NCBI GenBank assembly: GCA_963712565.1
Contig: CAVQIP010000075.1
Location: 1 to 64,000, forward strand
From: VAZQ01 sp963712565
GTDB lineage: Bacteria > Pseudomonadota > Alphaproteobacteria > Rhizobiales > Xanthobacteraceae
Length of the DNA: 64,000 nucleotides
Direction of reading: 5' to 3'
Position 1 is the first letter of the stretch; each line of letters starts with the position of its first letter. The notes beneath the pieces are model-generated. The model was not told the origin of the DNA. It searched no databases and was given only the letters and a program-made list of their open reading frames with translations. Made by a program: the position numbers and the translations under genes. Positions 8,415 through 15,623 of this stretch are shown here, piece by piece.

Positions 8415-9220
8415 GCGGCTTTTCCGCCGAATGGCTGGCCTTGCGCGAGCCCTATGATCGCGCCGCGCGCAACGCGGTGGTGCTCGACGCGGTCGCCGAC
8501 GCGTTCCGCGGCCAGAGTTCGATCGCGGTGACCGATCTCGCCTGCGGTACCGGCGCGACGCTGCGCGCAGTCGGGCCGCATCTGCCGCCGCGTCAGAGCT
8601 GGCGCCTGGTCGACAACAATCTCAGCCTGCTGGCGCGGGCTTCGACCCTCGCACAGCCACCGCACGTGACCGTCACGGCAAGGCCGGTCGATCTCGCCCG
8701 TGATCTCGAACTCGCGCTCGAGGGCCCGCTCGACCTCGTTACCGCATCGGCGCTGCTCGATCTCGTGTCGCCGGAATGGCTCGACCGTTTCATCGTCGAG
8801 GCGGCGGCGCGGCGGCTGCCGGTCTATGCCGCGCTCAGTTACGACGGCCGCGCCGTCACCGAGCCGGGCACGTCGCTCGATGCCGAGATCGTCTCCGCCT
8901 TCAACCTGCACCAGCGCACCGACAAGGGCTTCGGCCCGGCGCTGGGGCCGACCGCGCCGGCCCGCGCCGCCGAGCGGTTCGAGCATTTCGGCTACGCCGT
9001 GGTGCAAGGCCGTTCGGACTGGGTGTTCGGCCCGGACGATCGCGTCATCCAGGATGCGCTGTTTGCCGGCTGGGCCGAACTCGCGGCGCTGACCGCCGCG
9101 CTGTCGACCGAGGAGATCGCGGACTGGCTCGCCCAGCGCCGCGTCCATCTGGCCGCCGGCCGCTCGCGCCTGCGCATCGGTCACGTCGACATCTTCGCCC
9201 GGCCGATCGCGACCCGATGA
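8411..9220 (+). CDS. Class I SAM-dependent methyltransferase
   Basis: A 269-residue Rossmann methyltransferase. Motif I is VTDLACGTGATLRAVG (about 38-53), followed by WRLVDNNLSLL with the acidic motif II position, and LVTASALLDLVS matches motif IV. No membrane segments or extra domains are visible. The ATG overlaps the stop of the preceding glycosyltransferase by 4 bases, so it belongs to the same operon as the dehydrogenase, PTPS-like and GT genes. Its 3' end overlaps the oppositely oriented RibD-like gene by 40 bases (9181-9220). The substrate is unknown. Operon logic suggests methylation of the same small molecule. Confidence 0.85.
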   Translation: MSGFSAEWLALREPYDRAARNAVVLDAVADAFRGQSSIAVTDLACGTGATLRAVGPHLPPRQSWRLVDNNLSLLARASTLAQPPHVTVTARPVDLARDLELALEGPLDLVTASALLDLVSPEWLDRFIVEAAARRLPVYAALSYDGRAVTEPGTSLDAEIVSAFNLHQRTDKGFGPALGPTAPARAAERFEHFGYAVVQGRSDWVFGPDDRVIQDALFAGWAELAALTAALSTEEIADWLAQRRVHLAAGRSRLRIGHVDIFARPIATR

Positions 9221-10008
9221 GCGCTGAGGTCGCAGTCCAGCAGCACGTCGCCGCCGAGAGCGTGGACGCGCATGGGTGCGCGCACCGCCTCCCCGACCCG
9301 CTGCACGGGAGGAAGCGTGAGGCTCGTTGGTCCGGCGCCGAGGATGATGGGGGCGACCAGGATGTGCAGCCGGTCGAGACATCCGGCGGCAAGGAAGCGC
9401 GAGACCGTGTCGGCGCCCCCTTCGACGAGAATACGGCGCAGGCCGCGCGCGGCGAGCTCGGCCACGATCGCGGCCGGGGCAAGTTGGCCCTTGTCGGGGG
9501 CGACCGCCACGATTTCGACGCCGGAAGGAGGCTGCGTCCGCGCCGGCGCGCGGGTGATCACGAGCCTGCGGACACCGTCGGCCGCCAGCACCCGGGCGGC
9601 CGATGGCAGTCGGCCGTTCGGATCGATCACCACCCGCGCCGGGCTTGGGCCGGCGACGCGGCGGACCGTCAATTGCGGATCGTCCGCGATCACCGTGCCC
9701 ACCCCGATCACCACGGCGTCGACCAGCGCCCGCAAGCGGTGCAGATGGGCGAGGCCGCCCTCGCCGTTGATGTAGTGGGAGTGCCCGCTGGGGGTGGCGA
9801 TGCGGGCATCGATCGACTGGCCGCATTGCCCGACCAGGACGAGGTCGTCGACCGCGCCCTGCCGCAGCGGTCCGAAGATCGCCTCCCAGGGCTGGGGCAG
9901 GGAACCAGCGGTACTGCGAAACGTTGCCGGTACCGGCGCCCAAGAGGAAGCAGTGGCGGAGTCATTTTCAGGACCGGTGACCGGCCCGGCTGGGCGCCCA
10001 TCCGTCAT
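9181..10008 (-). CDS. RibD C-terminal-domain reductase (pyrimidine/DHFR-fold reductase)
   Basis: A 275-residue protein of the RibD_C (HTP reductase, DHFR-like) family. The family core is clear: LVGQCGQSIDARIAT, then SHYINGEGG, DAVVIGVGTVIADDPQLTVRR, RVVIDPNGRLP, and ILVEGGADTVSRFL. There is no deaminase domain: the H-x-E and PCxxC zinc motifs of bifunctional RibD are absent. It should use NADPH to reduce the ribosyl side chain of a riboflavin-type pyrimidine, or a related ring. The ATG at 10008 precedes the conserved part by about 45 residues. Longer upstream reading crosses the ribA promoter and is not used. It is divergent from ribA and converges on the methyltransferase. Confidence 0.83.
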   Translation of the reverse strand: MTDGRPAGPVTGPENDSATASSWAPVPATFRSTAGSLPQPWEAIFGPLRQGAVDDLVLVGQCGQSIDARIATPSGHSHYINGEGGLAHLHRLRALVDAVVIGVGTVIADDPQLTVRRVAGPSPARVVIDPNGRLPSAARVLAADGVRRLVITRAPARTQPPSGVEIVAVAPDKGQLAPAAIVAELAARGLRRILVEGGADTVSRFLAAGCLDRLHILVAPIILGAGPTSLTLPPVQRVGEAVRAPMRVHALGGDVLLDCDLSAHRVAIGRAKMST

Positions 10009-10183
10009 CGGCGAATACCTGCTTTCGGAACTTGCCGCTTCGTGCCATGATATTTGGTGGGTCGGTGACTGCCAAACGCGCGGTAAAAGACATTGCCAAT
10101 GGAATAAAATCCGCTCGGACGCATTCTTATTCGGTCCATGCGGTGAGTTTGCCGCGGCCCAAGGATAGTGTGTGTGGGGTGAC
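10009..10183. promoter_or_regulatory. Divergent intergenic region between the RibD-like gene and ribA
   Basis: This 175-base spacer must hold the start signals for both the leftward reductase and rightward ribA. GGGGTGAC at 10176-10183 is a good ribosome binding site for the ATG at 10184 and decides that start over the in-frame GTG at 10172. It is locally A/T-richer (about 10075-10135) than its surroundings. I could not recognise an FMN riboswitch (RFN element) or assign -35/-10 boxes with confidence. Confidence 0.4.
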
Positions 10184-11326
10184 ATGAGTGGGAGTGGGAA
10201 GTTCGGCCTGTTTGGCACGCCCAAGCAGGTCGCGGTAGAGCGTAGTCTTGCCGAATTCCGGTCGGGGCGACCGATCGTGGTGACAGCGCCGGAAGAAGCA
10301 GTGGCGGTCTTGCCGGTCGACGGCATGACCGACAAGGGGCTTGCCGCCTTCAGGCAGCTGTGTGCGCCGGGTAGGCCTTACCTCCTGATCGCCGCGCGCC
10401 GCGCGCGCGCGCTCGGGCTCAAAGGTGCCGGACCGACAGGCTTGGCGATCGGCGATCTTCACGATGCGGCGGCGATCTTTTCGCTTGCGGCGGATACGCA
10501 TGTCACCCGGCGTCTCGACATGGTGCCCGCGGGCGCGACGGCGGGCGCCGCCATCGAGCTCGCCAAGCTCGCCCAGCAACTGCCGGCCTTGCTCGTCGGT
10601 GACGGCGCCGCCGCCGGCGTGAGTGCGAGCGATCCGCCGCTGATGGTGGTGGCCGCCGACGCGATCGCGCAATTCCGTCGCGCCGCAATCGAATCCGTCG
10701 CCGTTGTCGCCGAGGCGACGATCCCGCTCAGCGGCGGCTTCCCCGCCCGCTTCGTGATCTTTCGCGACGGCATCGGCGGTACGCCGATCGCAGTCGTGGT
10801 CGGAAAGCCGGATTTCTCGCAGCCGGTTTCGGTGCGACTGCACTCGGCTTGCCTGACCGGAGACGTATTCGGCTCGCGGCGATGCGACTGCGGCGATCAG
10901 CTTCGGCTTGCGCTCCCGCAGCTCGAGCAGCACGGCGGCGGGATCATTCTGTACTTGGAGCAGGAAGGCCGCGGGCTCGGCCTCGCCAACAAGATCCGCA
11001 CCTATCAGCTGCAAGACGCCGGTCTCGACACCGTCGATGCCAACACCGTGCTGGGCTTCGACGACGACGAACGCGACTACGGGGTCGCGGTGCGCATGCT
11101 GCAGGTGCTCGGCTGTACGCGGGTGCGGTTGTTGACCAACAATCCGGCGAAGCTCGAGGGCCTTTCCCACGCCGGCATCGACGTGTCGGGGCGCGTGCCC
11201 CTGCACGGGCCGATCAATTCCGACAACCGGCGCTATCTCACCGCCAAGGCGACCCGCGCCGGGCACAAGCTCGATCACGTGCTGGGCGCCCTTGCCGAGG
11301 CTGGCGAAAGTTCGCGCAAATCTTGA
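10184..11326 (+). CDS. ribA: GTP cyclohydrolase II with degenerate N-terminal DHBP-synthase-like domain
   Basis: A 380-residue protein. The C-terminal half (about 190-375) is GTP cyclohydrolase II, which opens GTP to 2,5-diamino-6-ribosylamino-pyrimidinone phosphate. The zinc cysteines are Cys223, Cys234 and Cys236, with the exact spacing of E. coli RibA 54/65/67. EQEGRGLGLANKIR, DTVDAN and LLTNNPAKLEG are intact. Tyr274 matches E. coli Tyr105, whose replacement in some homologues gives a formylated product, so normal chemistry is expected. The N-terminal half resembles RibB (SLAEFRSGRPIVV) but lacks its acidic RENEGD-type motif, so DHBP synthase activity is unlikely. It lies beside a RibD-like gene and a creatininase gene. 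It may serve riboflavin, the neighbouring pathway, or both. Confidence 0.92.
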   Translation: MSGSGKFGLFGTPKQVAVERSLAEFRSGRPIVVTAPEEAVAVLPVDGMTDKGLAAFRQLCAPGRPYLLIAARRARALGLKGAGPTGLAIGDLHDAAAIFSLAADTHVTRRLDMVPAGATAGAAIELAKLAQQLPALLVGDGAAAGVSASDPPLMVVAADAIAQFRRAAIESVAVVAEATIPLSGGFPARFVIFRDGIGGTPIAVVVGKPDFSQPVSVRLHSACLTGDVFGSRRCDCGDQLRLALPQLEQHGGGIILYLEQEGRGLGLANKIRTYQLQDAGLDTVDANTVLGFDDDERDYGVAVRMLQVLGCTRVRLLTNNPAKLEGLSHAGIDVSGRVPLHGPINSDNRRYLTAKATRAGHKLDHVLGALAEAGESSRKS

Positions 11327-11432
11327 CCGGCGCCCCGGAGGGGCGGCATGACCGACGCGCTCCAGCAGCATCTCCTGCGCAGAGATCGGGTCGCGGCGTG
11401 CCCGACCGCGCGTTGATCTCGCGCCGCGCATC

Positions 11433-12578
11433 ATGGCCGCGCCGTCCACCCGATCGGTCGCAGACCTCACCTTTCCGGAGGTTTCCGGACGCCTGCGGGA
11501 AAGCTCGGTGCTCTGCTTGCCGATCGGCGCGATCGAGCAGCACGGCGCGCATCTGCCGCTCAATACCGACGTGATCGTCGCCGAGGAACTGACGCGCCGC
11601 ATCATTGCGCGCTGGGGCGACGAGTTCGACCTGTGGCAGCTGCCCACCGTCTCCGTCAGCCTGTCGCGCGAGCATGATTGGGCGCCGGGCACGCTCGCTT
11701 TGACCATCCAGAGCTTCGTGGGGTTGCTGCGCGACATGGCGCGGGACATCGCGCGGTCGCTGCCGGCGCGCAATCTTCTGATCGTCAATGGTCACGGCGG
11801 CAATCGTGGAGTTTTGGACAATCTCATCCACGAGCTGCGTGGCGACTTCGCGCTCAATGCCTGTGTCATCCATCCCTTCGATTTGTCTAAGGCGGAGACC
11901 GGTGCGAGGAGTCCCGATGTTCACGCCGGCAAGAGCGAGACCTCGGTGATGCTGGTGCTGGCGCCGCAGCTGGTGCGCGCGCAGATGATCGCGCCTGCGG
12001 CCAGTCCGCCCGACAGCGCGACGATCACGGCGTTGATCTTCGATCGCGGTGCGAGCTTTCCCTGGCGCACCGACGATCCGCGGCTGACCGCCAACGGCGT
12101 GATCGGCGAGGCCCAGGCCGCAACGCCCGAGCTCGGGCAGGCCATCATCGACAGCGTCGTCGAGGAGACGCGCGGCGTTCTCCGGCGCCTGCTGGACAGT
12201 CAGCGCCCGATGCCGGGCGCGTCGCCGCGCCCGCGCGGAGGCCTAGCCAGCCGTCGTCCGCCCGCGGCCCCGGCGGATGCCGGCTCCGCGACAACTTCGC
12301 CGCCGTGGTGCTCAGAACGGATCGGTCCAATGCTCGACCGGAAGGCCTTTGCCGTGCCTGACCATGATGTCATGCGGGGCAAGCGGCGCCGACGCCTCGC
12401 TGACGCCGACCTTGTCCCCGATCTTCGGCGTGGCCAGGGTGGACATCGACCAGACGACCGCGACTGTGGCGATAACGGCGATTCCGGCGAGAACGATGAG
12501 CTTGCGCATCTGATGTCACCTTTTCGTCGTGATGGGCAACGCAAGTGCACTCGCACATCGTCCGCGGTCCCAGCGTGA
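11433..12578 (+). CDS. Creatininase-family metal-dependent amidohydrolase
   Basis: Creatininase-fold enzyme with an apparently complete metal site: AIEQHGAHLPLNTD (about 32-45), REHDWAPGT, NGHGGNRGV and HAGKSETSVM. The family includes creatininase, the mycofactocin peptidase MftE and the archaeal FAPy deformylase ArfB, so the substrate is open. It follows ribA in the same direction after 106 bases, which makes a role in a GTP-derived pathway attractive but unproven. The frame stays open to 12578 (381 residues), but family members are about 240-270 residues. The tail after about residue 255 is low-complexity and lies antisense to the 12312-12509 gene. A one-base shift near 12200 would stop at TAG 12244-12246, so the real end is uncertain. 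Confidence 0.82.
   Translation: MAAPSTRSVADLTFPEVSGRLRESSVLCLPIGAIEQHGAHLPLNTDVIVAEELTRRIIARWGDEFDLWQLPTVSVSLSREHDWAPGTLALTIQSFVGLLRDMARDIARSLPARNLLIVNGHGGNRGVLDNLIHELRGDFALNACVIHPFDLSKAETGARSPDVHAGKSETSVMLVLAPQLVRAQMIAPAASPPDSATITALIFDRGASFPWRTDDPRLTANGVIGEAQAATPELGQAIIDSVVEETRGVLRRLLDSQRPMPGASPRPRGGLASRRPPAAPADAGSATTSPPWCSERIGPMLDRKAFAVPDHDVMRGKRRRRLADADLVPDLRRGQGGHRPDDRDCGDNGDSGENDELAHLMSPFRRDGQRKCTRTSSAVPA
12312..12509 (-). CDS. Small membrane-anchored hypothetical protein
   Basis: A 65-residue protein with an N-terminal hydrophobic segment (LIVLAGIAVIATVAVVWSM, residues 4-22), then a polar periplasmic-looking tail ending VEHWTDPF. AAGGTGA lies 6 bases upstream of the ATG on the minus strand, a good ribosome binding site. 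It overlaps the doubtful C-terminal extension of the creatininase frame on the opposite strand. Either that extension is not coding or the two genes overlap. I do not recognise the family. The promising translation start and signal-anchor shape support it being real. Confidence 0.55.
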   Translation of the reverse strand: MRKLIVLAGIAVIATVAVVWSMSTLATPKIGDKVGVSEASAPLAPHDIMVRHGKGLPVEHWTDPF

Positions 12579-12749
12579 AGCGCTTCACACAGGCTGATTT
12601 TTCTCCCTGGGCACTCCTGCCTCCAGGGCGGGCCGAGGAGACGCGGCCAAACCCAAAGCGCTCCGGTCGGCGCTGCCGGCACGGTCACAATCCCGTGGAA
12701 AAAGGTGTAAGATCGTTATGATTTCCAATGAGAATCAGAGGACGTGAAC

Positions 12750-13142
12750 ATGAGCATTCGACGAACGGGCCTGTTGGCCGCTTTCGCCATCACGCTGATC
12801 GGCACCGCGCCGGCGTGGTCGCAGAGCCTGCTGAAAACGCTCGACCCGGATAACGACCGCAGCGTCGATCTGGCCGAAGCGAAGAGCGCGGCCTCGAAGC
12901 TGTTCGACAAGCTCGACCGCGATCACGACGGCACGCTGGATAGACGCGAATTGCGCGGCCGGATCAACGCCAAGGATTTCGCTGCCGCCGACCCCGACAA
13001 GGACGGGACGTTGGACAAGAATGAATTTCTCGCGGTGGTCGAGAAGCGGTTCAACGCCGCCAATCCGGACAATGACGGCACGATCGATGCCAAAGAGCTC
13101 AAAAGCTCGGCCGGCCGCTCGCTCGCACGCGTGCTGAAGTAG
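12750..13142 (+). CDS. Exported EF-hand calcium-binding protein
   Basis: A 130-residue protein with a signal peptide (LLAAFAITLIGTAPAWSQ, cleavage about residue 25), so periplasmic. Four EF-hand loops are visible: DPDNDRSVDLAE, DRDHDGTLDRRE, DPDKDGTLDKNE and NPDNDGTIDAKE, the last three with near-canonical D-x-D-x-DG-x-D-x3-E spacing. They should bind calcium. The ATG at 12750 is chosen over an upstream in-frame GTG (12744) because GAGGA lies about 8 bases before it. Calcium-dependent partner or function is not evident from the neighbours. Confidence 0.88.
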   Translation: MSIRRTGLLAAFAITLIGTAPAWSQSLLKTLDPDNDRSVDLAEAKSAASKLFDKLDRDHDGTLDRRELRGRINAKDFAAADPDKDGTLDKNEFLAVVEKRFNAANPDNDGTIDAKELKSSAGRSLARVLK

Positions 13143-13196
13143 GCTCGGCGCCGGCGCGAGCCTTCAGCTTGGGTCGGCAGCGGCGAAAGGAACGAA

Positions 13197-13529
13197 TTAC
13201 CAGATGCTCAAGCCGGGATCGCCGGTCTTCGAGACCGCCAGTGCCATCCAGGCTCTTGCGCGGGCGCCCTCGGCGATCCGATCGGCCGGGCAGGGGGCGC
13301 TATCCGTGAAACCTCCGGCCTTCACGTATTCCTGCGCGATCCTGCCGAGCGAGCGGCAGTTTTGAGAGGTCTCGTATTTGAGGCCGTTATCTCGAACGTC
13401 CCGTACGCATCGGTTGACGGCGTCCTTCAATTCATGGGCGAGCGATTCAAGTCGCGGATCGCCTGACGAGCACGCGGACATCAGCAGCAGGAGCAGGAGT
13501 AGCGGAGCGCTGCATGTGGCAAGTCTCAT
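13197..13529 (-). CDS. Small lipoprotein, function unknown
   Basis: A 110-residue protein beginning with a short basic N-terminus, a leucine run and the lipobox LMSAC (Cys at about residue 20), so it should be lipid-modified and anchored in the envelope. The mature part is helical-looking and contains three further cysteines (CVRD, NCRS, PCPAD) that could form a disulfide. I do not recognise a family. It points toward the EF-hand gene and away from nothing obvious, and is 40 bases downstream of the cupin gene on the same strand. Confidence 0.75.
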   Translation of the reverse strand: MRLATCSAPLLLLLLLMSACSSGDPRLESLAHELKDAVNRCVRDVRDNGLKYETSQNCRSLGRIAQEYVKAGGFTDSAPCPADRIAEGARARAWMALAVSKTGDPGLSIW

Positions 13530-13569
13530 GTCGTTCTCCTTCGGGTACGGCGCGGCTTCTCTTGTTCGG

Positions 13570-14064
13570 TCAATCTCGGGGCTGGCGGCCGGACCATTTG
13601 CTTCCCGGTCTCGCCTGCGCGGCCCAACGCACGAACGTGGTGCCCGTTGTCTCGCCCTCCGCGGGCGCCCACGGCGCGAATTCGTTCGGCCGGTAGGGAC
13701 CGGGCTTGACCTCCATGACGACGGCCGCGGACTGGGCCACCGCGCCGTGCCAGGTGCCGGCCGGGATTTGCACCACCGGCGAAGCGACGCTCATCGCCAG
13801 CCGCTGCGCGAGCTCGGCCGGCGGGCCGAAGATCAGAACGTCGAGCTCACCGCGCAGCAGCACGAGCATTTCCCATTGCTCGCTGTGCACGTGCGGGCGC
13901 ACGTAGCTGTCCGGTTCGAGCCCGATCAGCAGGCGCTGAACCTGATCGTGGTGGCCGGCATGCAGCAGCAGGTGCGAACGCCGGCGCGGGCTCGCCGCCG
14001 CTTGGCGCAGGAGCTCGTCCAATTGCCGCTCGTCTACGCGTTGCGGTGGGTCGGTCTGCGTCAT
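13570..14064 (-). CDS. WbuC-like cupin-fold protein
   Basis: A 164-residue single-domain cupin. Motif 1 is RPHVHSEQWEMLVLLRGELDVLIF (about 56-79), containing the H-x-H and the downstream Glu metal ligands. Motif 2 is around QIPAGTWHGAV (about 99-109), supplying the last histidine. The HS-x-x-WE pattern is typical of the WbuC family, found near O-antigen genes but of unknown activity. No signal peptide is seen. It is probably cytoplasmic. It may be cotranscribed with the small lipoprotein downstream. A direct catalytic role cannot be assigned. Confidence 0.8.
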   Translation of the reverse strand: MTQTDPPQRVDERQLDELLRQAAASPRRRSHLLLHAGHHDQVQRLLIGLEPDSYVRPHVHSEQWEMLVLLRGELDVLIFGPPAELAQRLAMSVASPVVQIPAGTWHGAVAQSAAVVMEVKPGPYRPNEFAPWAPAEGETTGTTFVRWAAQARPGSKWSGRQPRD

Positions 14065-14195
14065 CGGAGCACCGTGCGGGATGGCCGGAGCTGAAACGGG
14101 CGGGCGTCTGGGGAATCGCCGAGGTCACCGTCGGATGTTACTCCAGGCCGTTGGTGAGGTCCGGCTTGCCGACCGGGTCAAGCCTTGGAGACGAC

Positions 14196-14271
14196 TGGCG
14201 ACCCCGGCTGGATTCGAACCAGCGACCTTCAGCTTAGAAGGCTGTTGCTCTATCCCCTGAGCTACGGGGTC
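14196..14271 (-). tRNA. tRNA-Arg (anticodon UCU)
   Basis: Read on the minus strand, the acceptor stem is GACCCCG/CGGGGTC, the D stem GCTC/GAGC, the anticodon arm ACAGC / CTTCTAA / GCTGA, the variable loop AGGTC and the T stem GCTGG/CCAGC. The discriminator is G and CCA is encoded (14196-14198). The anticodon UCU reads AGA/AGG, so arginine. All stems pair except A-A at 27-43. The total is 76 bases including CCA. It lies between the cupin gene and the ring-cleavage dioxygenase gene, transcribed leftward. Confidence 0.93.
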
Positions 14272-14490
14272 GCGACCGGGAGCTTGTAGCCCAACAGCAG
14301 GCCCAGCCGCCAGCGCCGGCTTGCTCTCGCGTCCCGCACATTTTTTCTCCCGCGGCTTTTCGCTCCGCCCGAAATTGGCGTAATTTGGCCTGCCCATGCC
14401 AGCCTGCATCCATGCGAGCAACGCCGCCGCCACACCGCCGGGCGCCAGTTTGGCGCGCCGCCGTCGCGGGCGCCGATCGGGAGCCGGCCC

Positions 14491-15390
14491 ATGATCGAGG
14501 TGCGCAGGCTCGGCCACGCCACCCTGACGACGCCCGATCTCGATCGGCAGATCGCGTACTATACCGACGTGGTCGGTCTCACTTTGATCGAGCGTGAAGC
14601 CAAGCGGGCGTTTTTGGCGAGCAAGCAGGGCCTGGAGGCGATCGCGCTCGAGCCCGGCCCGCCCAACGCGCTGGCGCGGCTCGCGTTTCAGGTGGCGCCC
14701 GGGAGCGATCTCGCCGCGCTCGCGCGCGAGCTGGCAAAGCATGGGATCAACAGCGAGCGCCGAAGCGGCATTTCGCCGGGGGTCGCCGAAGCCATCGTGT
14801 TCAAGGACCCGAAGGACACGCTGATCGAAGTCTTCTCGGAATATGCCTTCGCCCGGGCGGACCACGGCCAGACCGGGATCATGCCGCTCAAGCTCGGGCA
14901 CGTGGCCTATCGCGTGAACGACGTGCAGCAAGTGGTGAAGTTCTACACCGACGTGCTCGGGTTCCGGGTGTCGGACTGGCGCGACGAGACGTTCGCGTTT
15001 CTGCGCTGCGGGCCCGATCATCACACCGTCAACTTCGTGTTCGACGAGGTCCCGCAGCTCCACCACATCGCGTTCGAGGTGAAGGACTGGGCGGAAATCC
15101 AGCGCGCCTGCGAATGGCTGGCCAAAAACGACATCCACCTGGTCTGGGGTCCCGGCCGTCACATCATCGGCCACAACATCGCGATCTATCACCGCAACGC
15201 CGACAAGGTCCGGGTCGAATTCTTCTGCGAGATGGACCTGATGAAGGACGAGGCGCTCGGCTATTTCGACCCGCGCCCCTGGCACCAGGACCGGCCGCAG
15301 CGGCCGAAGGTGTGGGGGCCGGACACGCTGCGCAATTACTGGGGCTTCGGCTCCGAGCGGATCATCCGCGGCTACCAGACGGTCGAGTGA
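14491..15390 (+). CDS. VOC-family extradiol ring-cleavage dioxygenase (catechol 2,3-dioxygenase-like)
   Basis: A 299-residue protein with two vicinal-oxygen-chelate domains (about 1-120 and 133-260). The second carries the iron-binding triad expected of type I extradiol dioxygenases: His137 in LGHVAYRV, His191 or 192 in LHHIAFEV and Glu243 in VRVEFF, plus a conserved His-rich stretch around HIIGHNIAIYHR (224-235) typical of the family. It should open a catechol-like ring next to the hydroxyls with O2. The neighbouring FAH-family hydrolase, convergent on the other strand, could act on a ring-cleavage product. That link is inference. The substrate is unknown. Confidence 0.88.
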   Translation: MIEVRRLGHATLTTPDLDRQIAYYTDVVGLTLIEREAKRAFLASKQGLEAIALEPGPPNALARLAFQVAPGSDLAALARELAKHGINSERRSGISPGVAEAIVFKDPKDTLIEVFSEYAFARADHGQTGIMPLKLGHVAYRVNDVQQVVKFYTDVLGFRVSDWRDETFAFLRCGPDHHTVNFVFDEVPQLHHIAFEVKDWAEIQRACEWLAKNDIHLVWGPGRHIIGHNIAIYHRNADKVRVEFFCEMDLMKDEALGYFDPRPWHQDRPQRPKVWGPDTLRNYWGFGSERIIRGYQTVE

Positions 15391-15424
15391 CGCGATCTTG
15401 ATGATGACCGGCGCTCTCTCGAGC

Positions 15425-15515
15425 GTCAGTGGCCGGGCTTGACCCGGCAATCCATCGTCTGTCGATGGGACTACAACTCACGACGTGGATGCCGCGAGCA
15501 AGCGCGGGCATGACG
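15425..15515. repeat. Dispersed palindromic repeat, copy 1
   Basis: Lies between the convergent dioxygenase and FAH-hydrolase genes. It starts with a GTCAnTGGCCGGGCTTGACC block, then CGGCAATCCATC, and ends with GTGGATGCC...GCGCGGGCATGACG, the reverse-complement half. The same arrangement occurs at 36084-36270 and 57457-57532. The position at a convergent gene end fits a REP-like element that could also act as a bidirectional transcription end. Confidence 0.75.
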
Positions 15516-15623
15516 AGTCGGAACATCGTGAGCATTGATATAAGCCGCCGCCAGGCACGCGCGCGGGCGCAGACGGCGCAGACCATCTGCGCGTTGCACC
15601 GCGTCGGAGGAACCCGCGACAGC

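Noticed and set aside
10009..10183. Possible FMN riboswitch before ribA
   Set aside because: I could not find the conserved RFN-element blocks or its closing stem.
10009..10335. N-terminal extension of the RibD-like protein to 10335
   Set aside because: The added residues overlap the ribA start region and have no homology. The conserved part fits ATG 10008.
10184..11326. Formyl-releasing-deficient (FAPy-producing) GTP cyclohydrolase
   Set aside because: Tyr274 is retained at the position whose change gives the formylated product, so ordinary GTP cyclohydrolase II is the better call.
11348..11416. 22-codon frame with GGAGGGG upstream between ribA and the creatininase gene
   Set aside because: The start signal is good, but there is no recognisable protein feature. 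It is too weak to list as a gene.
13142..13165. Hairpin-like GGCTCGGCGCC/GGCGCGAGCC after the EF-hand gene
   Set aside because: There is no T tract, and such pairing is common by chance at this GC content.
14125..15450. Minus-strand frame of 441 codons
   Set aside because: It runs through the tRNA-Arg and antisense to the clearly conserved extradiol dioxygenase.
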